DNA of 60,449 bases from Caldilineaceae bacterium SB0661_bin_34 (GTDB lineage: Bacteria; Chloroflexota; Anaerolineae; Caldilineales; Caldilineaceae): contig VXMJ01000095.1 of the NCBI GenBank assembly GCA_009841145.1, positions 1-60,449 of the forward strand, written 5' to 3'. The position numbers and the translations under genes were made by a program. Below the pieces are notes generated by a model. The model saw only the letters and a program-made list of their open reading frames with translations, searched no databases and was not told the origin of the DNA. Positions 7,500-16,160 of this stretch are shown piece after piece. Every line of letters starts with the position of its first letter. Position 1 is the stretch's first letter.

Positions 7500-8864
7500 A
7501 TGACCATGTTGGAAAACCGAGGTCAACTGGGCCGACGCGCGTTTCTGCGCTTGGCAGCGGGAGCCTCCGCCACGGCCGCTCTGGTCGCCTGTGTCGCACC
7601 GACCGCGCCCGCGGCAGATACCGGTGACATGGAGCAGGTCGAGATCGGCTTTGCCTGGTGGACAGGCGGTGAACAGGCCAACGCGTTGTTTGAGGAAGCG
7701 GTGGATCGTTTCGAGGCCGCCTTCCCCAACATCCATGTAGTCCGCGACTCCGTACCCTACGGTGAATTTCACACCAAGATCTTGACTGGGTATGCCGGAG
7801 GCGATGCGCCGGACTGCCACGGGGTGCCCTGGGGTACCGTCTGGTCGATGGCCCACAAGGGCGTCCTCCTGGACATGAACGGTTTGGTCGAAGGGGATCC
7901 CGACATCGACTGGGAAGGCATGTGGCCGGCTGTGACTGAAGGATGCTACTACCCGCCGGGCACCATCATCTCCCTGCCCCGCGAGTCGTTTGGTCTGCGG
8001 CTCTACTTCTACAACAAGACCATCTACGAAGAAGCGGGACTCGATACTCCGGACGTGGCGATGGATGCCGGCGATTGGAATGCCGGCAACTGGACGTGGG
8101 ATGCTTGGCGGGAGCAGGCGGGCCAACTGACCCAGTTCGATGAGAACGGGCGACGGACCATCATGGGCTCCAACCAGAGCGCCGACTACTGGAACCTGCA
8201 CACGGTGATCCCGTCGTTCGGGCATTCCATGTTCAACGAAGACGTGACCCACTTCAACCTGGATGCCGAACCAGTGGTGGCCTGGCTGGAGACGCTGCCC
8301 GAGATGATCAATGAGGAACGATCGCTGGGCAAGCCCGATGAGACCGCCGATTTTGACTGGGCCTCCAACGGAAAGCAGGCCATCGTCCGGTCCTCCACTT
8401 GGTCCATCCCCAACTACCGCGTAAGCTGGGAGGACATCGACTGGGACTTTGTGCCTCCTCCCAGGGGTTCCCACGGCCACTCGAACTTTGTCGGCAACGA
8501 CTACCATTCGATCAACGGCACTGGGACCGCCAACGTGGACGCGGCATGGGAACTGCTGAAGTTCATCAATTCGCCAGGCGAAGATCTATGGTGGGCCCAG
8601 AACTTCTTCGGAGCCCCCTTCCGCAAGGAGAACGTTGAGCCTTGGGCCGACAGCCTGAACGAAATTCTGCCGCGCAACGGGTGGAAGTACATGCTGGACA
8701 TGACCAATACGGCAACGCCGTGGACTCCGGTCCCGTTCCAGGAAGAACTGAACACCATCCACTCCAATGAAATTGGTCAGGCCATCCTCGGTGAACGGCC
8801 GGTTCAGGAAGTGGTTGACAGCATTACGAGCAAGATCGACGCCATGATCGCGGAATTCGAATAG
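7500..8864 (+). CDS. ABC transporter substrate-binding lipoprotein, sugar type
   Basis: This 454-residue extracellular solute-binding protein (family 1, carbohydrate) would capture the substrate for the two permeases at 2563-4403. The N-terminus has a twin-arginine signal (GRRAFLRLAAG, R12-R13) ending in a lipobox (LVAC) with the lipid-modified Cys at residue 31, so Tat export and membrane anchoring are expected. The mature domain is rich in Trp and aromatic residues and includes typical family blocks (FAWWTGGEQ, NKTIYEEAGLD, LLKFINSPGEDLWWAQ). The ATG at 7500 is preferred over 7455 because GGGAG lies at 7487-7491 and it places the twin Arg correctly. It is the last gene of the cluster; a strong terminator follows. 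Confidence 0.92.
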   Translation: MTMLENRGQLGRRAFLRLAAGASATAALVACVAPTAPAADTGDMEQVEIGFAWWTGGEQANALFEEAVDRFEAAFPNIHVVRDSVPYGEFHTKILTGYAGGDAPDCHGVPWGTVWSMAHKGVLLDMNGLVEGDPDIDWEGMWPAVTEGCYYPPGTIISLPRESFGLRLYFYNKTIYEEAGLDTPDVAMDAGDWNAGNWTWDAWREQAGQLTQFDENGRRTIMGSNQSADYWNLHTVIPSFGHSMFNEDVTHFNLDAEPVVAWLETLPEMINEERSLGKPDETADFDWASNGKQAIVRSSTWSIPNYRVSWEDIDWDFVPPPRGSHGHSNFVGNDYHSINGTGTANVDAAWELLKFINSPGEDLWWAQNFFGAPFRKENVEPWADSLNEILPRNGWKYMLDMTNTATPWTPVPFQEELNTIHSNEIGQAILGERPVQEVVDSITSKIDAMIAEFE

Positions 8865-8886
8865 GCCGCAGTCCTGCACCGATCCG

Positions 8887-8932
8887 GCCGGCGGTGCCTG
8901 GAGTGGGATGCTCCGGGCACCGCCGGCTTTTT
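8887..8932 (+). terminator. intrinsic terminator of the dioxygenase/ABC cluster
   Basis: GCCGGCGGTGCC (8887-8898) pairs perfectly with GGCACCGCCGGC (8916-8927), and an inner GGAG/CTCC extends the stem. Five T residues follow directly at 8928-8932. It lies 22 bp after the binding-protein stop codon. Confidence 0.85.
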
Positions 8933-8956
8933 GTTGCCGCTCTTCAAACTGCATCA

Positions 8957-8984
8957 AACGGTCCCGGACACATCCGGGGCCGTT
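8957..8984 (-). terminator. hairpin downstream of rpoD, possible weak terminator
   Basis: An 11-bp stem (8957-8967 with 8974-8984, one T-G wobble) with a 6-nt loop lies 60 bp beyond the rpoD stop on the minus strand. There is no clear T-run on that side, so termination is plausible but not certain. Confidence 0.35.
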
Positions 8985-9044
8985 CTACACAGTGAAGTTG
9001 CTGGAGGCGGACGAAGGCGGAGCGTACTCCTGCCCGTCCGAACT

Positions 9045-10151
9045 TCAGATGATGAACTCGCGCAGGTGCCGTCCGCAGTCTTCGGCATAGATTTTCTGCA
9101 GGGCTTCCTTGACAATCTGGCGTACCCGTTCGCGTGTTATGTCAAATTCTTTGCCGAGATCGTCCAACGTCAGTGGCTCCTGATCGTCCAGCCCGAACCG
9201 GTTGTTGATGATGCCTCTCTCTCGGGGATCAAGATCGTTCAACACATCGTTGACCTGTTCCTTCATGATTTCGATGTTGGCGGCTTCGGCCGGTTCCGGC
9301 GAATTCTCGTCCTCGACGATGTCCAGCAACAACGCATCCTCGCCGTGGTGCACCGGTGAATACAGACTGACCGGAGCTGTGTCCAGGCTGAGCAGGTTTC
9401 TGACTTTGTCCACGGCCTCTTCGGCCACGGCCCGCACATCCTCGTCCGCTATCAGGTGACAGGCGTCGGTTGTCAACACCCAATCGGGGATTAACTCCTC
9501 AATCGATCGATCCAAGTAGTCGGTTTCCAGACACAGTTCCAGCAGCGAGGGATCGCGGCCCAGCAATCCTCGCAGAAGCTTGCGCGTGCGCTCGATTTTC
9601 TTCAGCTTGTCAACGACGTGCACCGGCAGTCGAATCGTGCGTGCCTGATCCGCCAGGGCCCGGCTGATGGACTGCCGAATCCACCACGTAGCATAGGTAC
9701 TGAACTTGAAGCCGCGGGTGGGATCGAACTTCTCGACCGCCTTCATCAGTCCAACGTTCCCTTCCTGGATCAGGTCCAGGAAGCTGACGCCGTTATTGCG
9801 CTGGCGATTGGCTTGGCTGATGACCAGACGCAGATTGCAGTTGGCCAGCCGTTCCTGGGCCACCTGGCCGTCCGCAATCACTTGGGTGAGCCGGCTGCAC
9901 TCTGCGGGATCTGTCTCGCAATCCAGTCTGGCGCGGGCCTGGCCGGCATGGATCATTGCCGTTGCCAGCAACTTCTCTTCATCCGCGGTCAGAAGCGGAT
10001 GCCGCCCTACGTCGCGCATGTAGACCTGAATGGGATCCAAGGCACCGGCCCAGTCCGCCGGTACGGCATCCGTCAGTGGCGCTCCCACCTGCCTGATGGC
10101 AATGGCGCCGTCATCCAGACTGGTCGAATAGCGGGTGTCGATTACAGCCAT
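9045..10151 (-). CDS. rpoD: RNA polymerase primary-type sigma factor (RpoD/SigA family)
   Basis: This 368-residue sigma70-family factor directs RNA polymerase to promoters. Region 1.2 is visible (DPIQVYMRDVGRHPLLTADEE), as are regions 2.1-2.4 (NLRLVISQANRQ, FLDLIQEGNVGLMKAVEKFD, FKFSTYATWWIRQSISRAL), regions 3.0-3.2 and region 4.2 (TLDDLGKEFDITRERVRQI). A long region 1.1 is absent. The open frame extends upstream inside dnaG, but the ATG at 10151 has an AGGTG ribosome site and begins 38 bp after the dnaG stop, so it is chosen. The dnaG-rpoD order is that of the classical macromolecular-synthesis operon. It could be the housekeeping factor or a close group 2 homologue; the operon position favours the former. 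Confidence 0.9.
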   Translation of the reverse strand: MAVIDTRYSTSLDDGAIAIRQVGAPLTDAVPADWAGALDPIQVYMRDVGRHPLLTADEEKLLATAMIHAGQARARLDCETDPAECSRLTQVIADGQVAQERLANCNLRLVISQANRQRNNGVSFLDLIQEGNVGLMKAVEKFDPTRGFKFSTYATWWIRQSISRALADQARTIRLPVHVVDKLKKIERTRKLLRGLLGRDPSLLELCLETDYLDRSIEELIPDWVLTTDACHLIADEDVRAVAEEAVDKVRNLLSLDTAPVSLYSPVHHGEDALLLDIVEDENSPEPAEAANIEIMKEQVNDVLNDLDPRERGIINNRFGLDDQEPLTLDDLGKEFDITRERVRQIVKEALQKIYAEDCGRHLREFII

Positions 10152-10189
10152 GTTGTTCACCTGTGCTACGTCGCTTGGGTCGATGATGG

Positions 10190-12118
10190 TTACGAATTGG
10201 CCAAGGCTGTAGCCCTGACGGGCTGCAGCGGGTTGTATGTGTGCAGGAGTTCTTCTATCCGGTTCAGGTGTTTCCTCACTGCGTTGTAGGCATCTCCGTC
10301 CTGAAGCATGTGGATCGTTTGGAGCCGCCGACGCAATTCCAGTTTGCGCATCCGCAGCAGCAGTGCCACGGCCTCGTTGCACGCTTGCCGATTGGTGTTG
10401 CCTTCCATTACCTGTCCGGACAACACGCTGTCCTGTTCGTCCAACACTCTCTGCAGGTAATCGGCCTCAGCCCGATCAAGCTCCCCCCTGAATGCGTTGA
10501 CATCCCACCCGTCACCCGAGCCAACTCTCAGCAACTGGCCGTACAAGGCCCGCGCCTGGTCGTCGATGAAGTCTTGGGGGGACAGATCCAACTGGTCTGC
10601 TCCGATCTCTGCCAGTCTCTCGTTGATCTGTCCATGCAGTCGAGGCGGGTCGCGCAACAGGACCAACAGGACCTTCCGCTCCAACTGATGGCGCAGGGAC
10701 CCGGGTTCCTGAAGTTGCACGGCAGGCCGTTGAGAGGCATCCTCCCGCTCGACAACGGTATCCGCGTCCATCTCTGTGCCCGCATCCGGTTCGGGCACCC
10801 TCATCCGGTCCGCCACCATGCGCTGCAACAGGCCCGGTGCGGTGGCAAAGCGGGATTCCAACTGCTTGACGTATTCGTCCCGCGCGACTTCCTGATGGAC
10901 TTCCGCTAGGACTTCCACCAGGAGTTCAACTGCCTTCTGCTTCTGCTCGGGAACCTCCAGGTTGAAGGCTCGTTCGGCATGGTTCGCATAGAAGTTGACA
11001 AGGGTCAAGGCACCGTCGGTAACCTTCTTCCAACGGTCGGCTTTCTCCCTGATCAGTTCGTCCGGATCGCGCCCTTCCGGCATCGCGGCAATCCGCAGGA
11101 CCATTTCGGGACGGCTGCGACCGGCGTTCCGGTCATCCCGATTGCTCGCACGCAGCGTCGCCCGGGCCCTTTCCAGTCCCCGCAGCGTCGCCTGCTGGCC
11201 AGCCGCATCGGCATCCAAGGCAAACACGACCTGAGAGGTATATCTGCGCAACAGCCCCAGTTGCGCAGGGGTCACCGCGGTGCCCAGACAGGCGACGGTG
11301 TTCGCAAACCCGAACTGATGGGCCGTGATGACATCCAGGTACCCCTCCACGAGCACGGCTTCCCCTAGCTTGCGGATGGGACCGCCTGCCTGTTCAATGC
11401 CGTAGAGCACCTGGCTCTTGTTGAACAGCGGCGTGGTCGGCGAGTTGATGTACTTGGCACCGCGAGACTCTCCGTCCAATTCGCGCGCCCCAAAACCCAC
11501 TACCCGGCCGCGTGTATCTCGGATGGGAAACATCAGCCTGCCGCGATACCGGTCCCGATAGGAGCCCTGCTTCTCGTCGTGGTAGAGCAAGCCGGTTTGC
11601 AACACATGACTTTCGGAAAAACCCTGGCCTTGCAGAAAGGAAACCAAGCTGTCCGACGACCTGTCGCTGTAACCCAATTGGAAGGTGTTGACCATCTCCG
11701 GTTCCACACCCCTGTGCCGCAGGTAGTCCCTGGCAATCTTGGCCTCGTCGGTCCGGTGCAGGGCCGTGGCATAAAAGGCTGCTGTCCGCCCCATGATCTC
11801 CCGCACAGGATCCAGGGGATCCGGGGCTTGCCGTCTCCGCGCAAGCTCCACGCCAGCCTCGGCCGCGAGCTTCTTGAGCGCATCGAAAAACTCCAGGCCC
11901 TCTACCTTCATCAGGAACTTGAAGAGATCGCCGCCCTCGCCGCAGGCACCGAAGCAGTGCCAAGTACCTCGCTCGGGCGACACCACGAAACTGGGGGTCT
12001 TTTCCTGATGGAACGGACAACAGGCCTTGTAGGTGCTGCCGGCACGGGTCAGCGTGACGTAGCGCCCAATGAATTCCACCAGATCAATCCGGTCCCGGAT
12101 CTGTTCACGTTCGTCCAT
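10190..12118 (-). CDS. dnaG: DNA primase
   Basis: This 642-residue DnaG primase synthesises RNA primers at the replication fork. The N-terminal zinc domain has C34, H37, C55 and C59 (CPFH and CFGAC, with one residue more than the usual CFGC spacing). The TOPRIM core carries EGYLDVI and ALDADAAG metal-binding motifs at about residues 260-310. The C-terminal helicase-interaction region (about 440-642) is diverged. It lies 26 bp after the SCP2-like gene and 38 bp before rpoD, all on the minus strand, consistent with one operon. Confidence 0.95.
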   Translation of the reverse strand: MDEREQIRDRIDLVEFIGRYVTLTRAGSTYKACCPFHQEKTPSFVVSPERGTWHCFGACGEGGDLFKFLMKVEGLEFFDALKKLAAEAGVELARRRQAPDPLDPVREIMGRTAAFYATALHRTDEAKIARDYLRHRGVEPEMVNTFQLGYSDRSSDSLVSFLQGQGFSESHVLQTGLLYHDEKQGSYRDRYRGRLMFPIRDTRGRVVGFGARELDGESRGAKYINSPTTPLFNKSQVLYGIEQAGGPIRKLGEAVLVEGYLDVITAHQFGFANTVACLGTAVTPAQLGLLRRYTSQVVFALDADAAGQQATLRGLERARATLRASNRDDRNAGRSRPEMVLRIAAMPEGRDPDELIREKADRWKKVTDGALTLVNFYANHAERAFNLEVPEQKQKAVELLVEVLAEVHQEVARDEYVKQLESRFATAPGLLQRMVADRMRVPEPDAGTEMDADTVVEREDASQRPAVQLQEPGSLRHQLERKVLLVLLRDPPRLHGQINERLAEIGADQLDLSPQDFIDDQARALYGQLLRVGSGDGWDVNAFRGELDRAEADYLQRVLDEQDSVLSGQVMEGNTNRQACNEAVALLLRMRKLELRRRLQTIHMLQDGDAYNAVRKHLNRIEELLHTYNPLQPVRATALANS

Positions 12119-12144
12119 GAGGCCTTACAAAGACAACAACCCCG

Positions 12145-12528
12145 TCAAGGGGCCCGAGCATCCAGGTCCTGATATATCGACCGCGCCGCCTGGAGCAGGT
12201 CGGCAAAGGGCATGGCCCGAAACACGTTGCCCTGCGAACGGATGTCGCCGTTCATGAAGGACTTGCGAAACGACGCCTCTTCCATCAGGATGCGATGGAG
12301 CAGGTCGGCCGGCAGGTGCAGTTCCAGATCCGCCCTGCCCGGACGCGGATCCCAAAAAACTTCCTGAAGGCGGCCGTCCACCAGAATCTCCTGGTCGTGC
12401 CCCTCCAGGCGGACCCGCACCACCAGTCCGGAGGCGCCGAAAGCCTGCATGGCCTTGGTTTCTTCTTGCAGTCGCTGAAACGTAGCCTGCAAGCGGAGGA
12501 CAACCGGATGTACGGTGGTCGATTTCAT
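12145..12528 (-). CDS. SCP2 sterol-binding-domain-like protein
   Basis: This 127-residue soluble protein matches the SCP2/sterol carrier fold in pattern. It has an amphipathic N-terminal helix (RLQATFQRLQEETKAM), alternating beta-strands with a LEGHDQEILVDG turn, then a LELHLPADLLHRILM helix and a C-terminal FADLLQAARSIYQDL helix. There is no signal peptide. In bacteria this fold binds hydrophobic ligands, but no ligand can be read here. It is the first gene of an apparent operon with dnaG and rpoD, a non-obvious partner for replication and transcription genes. Family confidence is moderate. Confidence 0.6.
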   Translation of the reverse strand: MKSTTVHPVVLRLQATFQRLQEETKAMQAFGASGLVVRVRLEGHDQEILVDGRLQEVFWDPRPGRADLELHLPADLLHRILMEEASFRKSFMNGDIRSQGNVFRAMPFADLLQAARSIYQDLDARAP

Positions 12529-12864
12529 ATCCGGTCTGCAACGCGAAGTCGATGGTCTGCGATGATCTGCGGTTGGTTCGCACCCAGTACCTGTGACAGG
12601 CGATCATTGGGGCTGGAACCGATGTGCTGCGGGAGATGGCGAAGCGGTGTGACGAAGCATGGCACCGGCGTTGCCCCTGTTTTGAAATCCGAAACCGGGT
12701 ACGGTGCCATTCGCGTTCCTGTGTCACAATCCTAGGCAGGCGTACAGACCAGAGCCGGATCGGTTTCGGACCTGTTTCTGACATGCCGGGCCCGCAAGGC
12801 TGCTGAATCCAGTGCCGGTTCGACAGCTTGGGCGCCTTCCTGCCGCAACAACCCGGACTATGCT
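12529..12864. other. divergent intergenic region, no gene seen
   Basis: These 336 bp separate the minus-strand SCP2-dnaG-rpoD operon from the plus-strand DUF3179 gene. Short open frames here have no recognisable content. Both promoters should lie here, but I could not pick either with confidence; TATGCT at 12857-12862 lies too close to the ATG at 12865 to be its -10. Confidence 0.5.
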
Positions 12865-14175
12865 ATGCACCGTGTTACACCGCCGATTGCCAACACCGCC
12901 CGGTGGCGATTGAGCACACAATCACCGGCAGCCCTGTTGACCGTCGCATGGTTGGCTTTCCTGCTCGCCGGATGCCAAATTCCGCCACCGGTCGCCCCGC
13001 CGGAAGAATCGGTTCCGGTCACTGTGGCGGCCCCCTTGCCCGATGCCTCTCCCATTGCAGAGGTGCGCACGGTCGAAAGCCGGCCGATCGAGGGACGCAA
13101 CCCGATCAACACCCGGGGCTGGAAGACCGACTTCACCAAACGCACGATCGACCTGACCGAAATCATTTCCGGGGGGCCGCCCAAGGACGGCATTCCGTCC
13201 CTGGACGCCCCGCGCTTCGAACCCATTGCCACGGCGGCGGACTGGTTGACGGACACGGATCCGGTCATCGTCTACGAACATGGCGGACAGGCTCGGGCCT
13301 ATCCGCTGGCCGTCCTGATTTGGCACGAAATCGTCAACGATGAAATTGCCGGCCGGCCAGTCACCGTTACCTTCTGTCCCCTGTGCAACGCCAGCGTCGT
13401 GTTCGACCGGCGGGTCGGCGACATGGTGCTTGACTTCGGTACCACCGGCAGTCTGCGCCACAGCGACCTCGTGATGTACGACCGTCAGACCGAAACCTGG
13501 TGGCAACAGTTCACCGGCGCCGCCCTCATCGGCGAACTGGCTTCGACCCAACTGACGTTCCTGCCCAGCCAGGTACTCGGATTCGGTCGATTTCGCGAAT
13601 TGTTTCCGGAGGGTGAAGTGCTGCAGCGCCCCTTGGATCAGTTCAGCCGCAACTACGGCATGAATCCCTATGTCAACTACGACACGTACGGCAACGGCCT
13701 GAGCCGCAACGAGAATCTGGTGCTCTTCACGGGTGAACCGGATCCAAGGCTCAAGCCGCTGGATCGCGTGGTGGGAGTCCTGTTTCCGGACCACAGCAGC
13801 GTGGCCATTCCCTTCGATCTGGCACGGGCTCGCACCGTGGTCCATTACGACCCGCCCAACGGCGATCCGGGCATCGTGGTGTTCTTCGAGGAAGGCATGT
13901 CCTCCTCGCTGTCCGAGGCGGAAATTGGCACGGCCCGGGACATTGGGAGCGTCGGGGTATTCAGCCGTGTCCTGGACGGCCGGCACCTTGAGTTCGATGT
14001 TGCCGACGACGGTACCGTCCGGGACGCACAGACCGGAAGTACCTGGAACATCAGGGGCGAGGCGACGGCGGGAGAACTGCAGGGATCGGCCCTGGAGGCT
14101 CAGGTTGCCTTCGACCACTTCTGGTTTGCCTGGGCGGAATTTCTGCCGGACACCGAACTCGTGGCGGTGGACTGA
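12865..14175 (+). CDS. DUF3179-domain lipoprotein
   Basis: This 436-residue predicted lipoprotein has a long basic N-terminal segment, a hydrophobic stretch (LLTVAWLAFLLAGC) and a lipobox Cys at about residue 35, then a Pro-rich linker. The body matches the DUF3179 family: VIVYEHGGQARAYPLAVLIWHEIVND, the diagnostic TFCPLCNASVVFDR at about residues 169-182, WWQQFTG, and a NPYVNYDTYG block. The CPLCN motif could bind a metal or be redox active, but the family's biochemical role is not established. Two shorter starts inside the N-terminal extension cannot be excluded. It lies alone on the plus strand, convergent with the next gene. Confidence 0.8.
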   Translation: MHRVTPPIANTARWRLSTQSPAALLTVAWLAFLLAGCQIPPPVAPPEESVPVTVAAPLPDASPIAEVRTVESRPIEGRNPINTRGWKTDFTKRTIDLTEIISGGPPKDGIPSLDAPRFEPIATAADWLTDTDPVIVYEHGGQARAYPLAVLIWHEIVNDEIAGRPVTVTFCPLCNASVVFDRRVGDMVLDFGTTGSLRHSDLVMYDRQTETWWQQFTGAALIGELASTQLTFLPSQVLGFGRFRELFPEGEVLQRPLDQFSRNYGMNPYVNYDTYGNGLSRNENLVLFTGEPDPRLKPLDRVVGVLFPDHSSVAIPFDLARARTVVHYDPPNGDPGIVVFFEEGMSSSLSEAEIGTARDIGSVGVFSRVLDGRHLEFDVADDGTVRDAQTGSTWNIRGEATAGELQGSALEAQVAFDHFWFAWAEFLPDTELVAVD

Positions 14176-14221
14176 CCTCCCTGCGGGGCCACAGAACCCG
14201 GAGGATTGCAGCCGCTGCCGG

Positions 14222-14932
14222 CTAGTTGACAATGCGCACGTTCACCGAGCAGGTGGCCAGTGGTGCATCGTTGGCATCAAGCACACTGAGGCGAAGCGTG
14301 TACGGTCCGCTCAGACCGATGGTCGACGCGTCGAACTCCCCCAGCAGGCCTTTGCGCACGTTGTTGTAGGCCTGACCCAACAAGGTGAAGTCCTGGTCCG
14401 CAGGATCCGACCCGGGTGCGATGTCGATGACGTACGAGCCCAGATCATCATGGGCCGCGGTGCCTTGGACTGCCACGGTGCCGACCAATTCATCGTCTAC
14501 TGCCGGGGAAGACAGCAGGGCACTCTCGTCCTCGCAAAAGGGCACGTTGCGCAGGTCCTCCGGCTGAATGGCTACCTGCCCGGTGCCCGTTGTTTCATCG
14601 GCCGGGTTGAGGCCGGGATCGGCACCAAGGGCCGGTGCCGATCCTGACTCGGTTCGCGCTTCCACTGGGGTTTCCGAACCCGCTTCCTCTTTCACCGCCT
14701 GGTCCACCTTGCTGATGAAGTAGGTCAGACCCATGACCACCAAGAGTCCGACCACACTGGTCACGACCCCGACAGTGGCCCGGGCTGCCCGTTCGCGTTC
14801 CAGTGCGAAAATCGCCTGCAGCCTTTCGGTCCGGATCCTCCGCACGCGGTACAGGTAGACCAGTGCGCTCAGGCCGCAAAGGACGTAAATCCAGGGGGCC
14901 AGATCGGCAATGTAGTCAAAGATGAGGGTCAT
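14222..14932 (-). CDS. hypothetical two-TM membrane protein with C-terminal extracytoplasmic domain
   Basis: This is a 236-residue protein of no family I recognise. Residues about 11-30 (LAPWIYVLCGLSALVYLYRV) and 52-71 (TVGVVTSVVGLLVVMGLTYFI) are hydrophobic and are separated by a short charged helix. An acidic Gly/Ala/Thr linker (about 80-125) follows, then a beta-rich domain of about 110 residues ending LRLSVLDANDAPLATCSVNVRIVN, which looks like an immunoglobulin-like sandwich. The ATG at 14932 is chosen because earlier in-frame codons lie under the promoter of the divergent aldo/keto reductase gene. It converges with the DUF3179 gene, 46 bp away. Confidence 0.6.
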   Translation of the reverse strand: MTLIFDYIADLAPWIYVLCGLSALVYLYRVRRIRTERLQAIFALERERAARATVGVVTSVVGLLVVMGLTYFISKVDQAVKEEAGSETPVEARTESGSAPALGADPGLNPADETTGTGQVAIQPEDLRNVPFCEDESALLSSPAVDDELVGTVAVQGTAAHDDLGSYVIDIAPGSDPADQDFTLLGQAYNNVRKGLLGEFDASTIGLSGPYTLRLSVLDANDAPLATCSVNVRIVN

Positions 14933-15045
14933 GGCCGGATTGTAACCCGGCATCTCGGCCGGCCTGCCGAACACTGCAGACCAAGAATGCGATCTGCGAT
15001 CCCAGGCCACCGCTTGGGAGCGGCCATGCGGTGGGTCCGGACGGG

Positions 15046-15054
15046 TGCTACCAT
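15046..15054 (+). promoter_or_regulatory. extended -10 element upstream of aldo/keto reductase
   Basis: TGCTACCAT (TGn plus -10 TACCAT at 15049-15054) lies 40 bp ahead of the ATG at 15094. The same nonamer occurs ahead of hrcA, and TGCTATAAT ahead of nusA. There is no good -35, as expected for extended -10 promoters. Confidence 0.4.
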
Positions 15055-15093
15055 TCGCCACCCCCTTTCCATCAAGGTTGTCGGGAGCACACC

Positions 15094-16095
15094 ATGGAAA
15101 TGAGACGATTCGGCAAGACCGAAATGCAGGTGTCGGCGATTGGTTTCGGATGCTGGGAGTCGAGCGGCGAATACGGAGAGTTCGACGACCAGGAAATCAT
15201 CGATGCGGTTCACTTGGCCCTGGAGATGGGCATCAATCTCTATGACACTGCCGAAGCCTACGGATTCGGCCGCTCCGAGACCTTGCTGGGCCAAGCCCTC
15301 GCCGGCAGGCGCGATCAGGCCGTGGTCGTGACCAAATTCGGTATCTATCCCCAAGACGACGTCCACCACCGGGACTCCAGTCCGGAGACGGCACAGGCGG
15401 CCATCGAGCGCAGCCTCAAGGCGCTGAACATGGACTATGTGGATGTCTACCTCATTCATTGGCCCGACCGTGACTCCTCCTTCGAAGACGCCATGGCCAA
15501 GATGGAGGACATTCGCTCCCAGGGCAAGGCCAGGTTCGTCGGAGTCAGCAACTTCCGGCCAGAGCAGATCCGCCAGGCAAGCAACGGAGGCAGCGTCGAC
15601 GTGGTGCAGTACGGATATCACCTGTTCGATCGGCGCCTGGAGCGGTTTGTCTTCCCGACCGTTGCCGAGCTGGACTGCGGCCTAATGACGTACGGATCGC
15701 TGGCACACGGCCTGCTGGCGGGGGCCTACACCCGGGACACCGTGTTCCCCGCCAACGACTGGCGCGCCAGAGGCAAGGCGTTCAATCTTTCCTTGCTCAG
15801 CCCCGACGTATTGTCCCGCAATGTGGACGTCGTGGAGGATTTGAAAACCATCGCCGCCGACCTGGGACACACCTCGGCCCAACTGGCCCTGCGCTGGGTG
15901 CTTTCCAACAAGCTGGTGAGCACCGCCCTGGTGGGCTTTCGGAACCCCGACGAGGTCCGGGCCAACCTTGAGGGGCTGGACTGGGAGATGGACGCCGACA
16001 CCAGGACACGCATCCAGGCCGTGTTCGAGAGGCATGGGGTCGACACGGCCCCCGATGTCTGGGTCGAGGAAGACGGGTTGGGCATTCCCGCTTAA
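15094..16095 (+). CDS. aldo/keto reductase
   Basis: This 333-residue NADPH-dependent oxidoreductase of the aldo/keto reductase (AKR) superfamily is a cytosolic TIM barrel. The catalytic tetrad is visible: D48 (NLYDTAEAYG), Y53, K76 (VVVTKFG) and H110 (VYLIHWPD). The C-terminal cofactor segment STALVGFRNPDEV is also present. The ATG at 15094 has CGGGAG at 15081-15086. The physiological substrate is unknown. It is followed after 65 bp by the gamma-glutamyltransferase-family gene on the same strand and may share a transcript with it. Confidence 0.9.
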   Translation: MEMRRFGKTEMQVSAIGFGCWESSGEYGEFDDQEIIDAVHLALEMGINLYDTAEAYGFGRSETLLGQALAGRRDQAVVVTKFGIYPQDDVHHRDSSPETAQAAIERSLKALNMDYVDVYLIHWPDRDSSFEDAMAKMEDIRSQGKARFVGVSNFRPEQIRQASNGGSVDVVQYGYHLFDRRLERFVFPTVAELDCGLMTYGSLAHGLLAGAYTRDTVFPANDWRARGKAFNLSLLSPDVLSRNVDVVEDLKTIAADLGHTSAQLALRWVLSNKLVSTALVGFRNPDEVRANLEGLDWEMDADTRTRIQAVFERHGVDTAPDVWVEEDGLGIPA

Positions 16096-16160
16096 CTTGA
16101 CACGTCCGCGCCGCCCAGGCCCGGCAGTCCAGGCATTCGGCACGACACAGGCAGCCAACC

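Noticed and set aside
12922..14232. A 436-codon minus-strand open frame opposite the DUF3179 gene
   Set aside because: The plus-strand product has a lipobox and DUF3179 motifs; the minus-strand product has neither.
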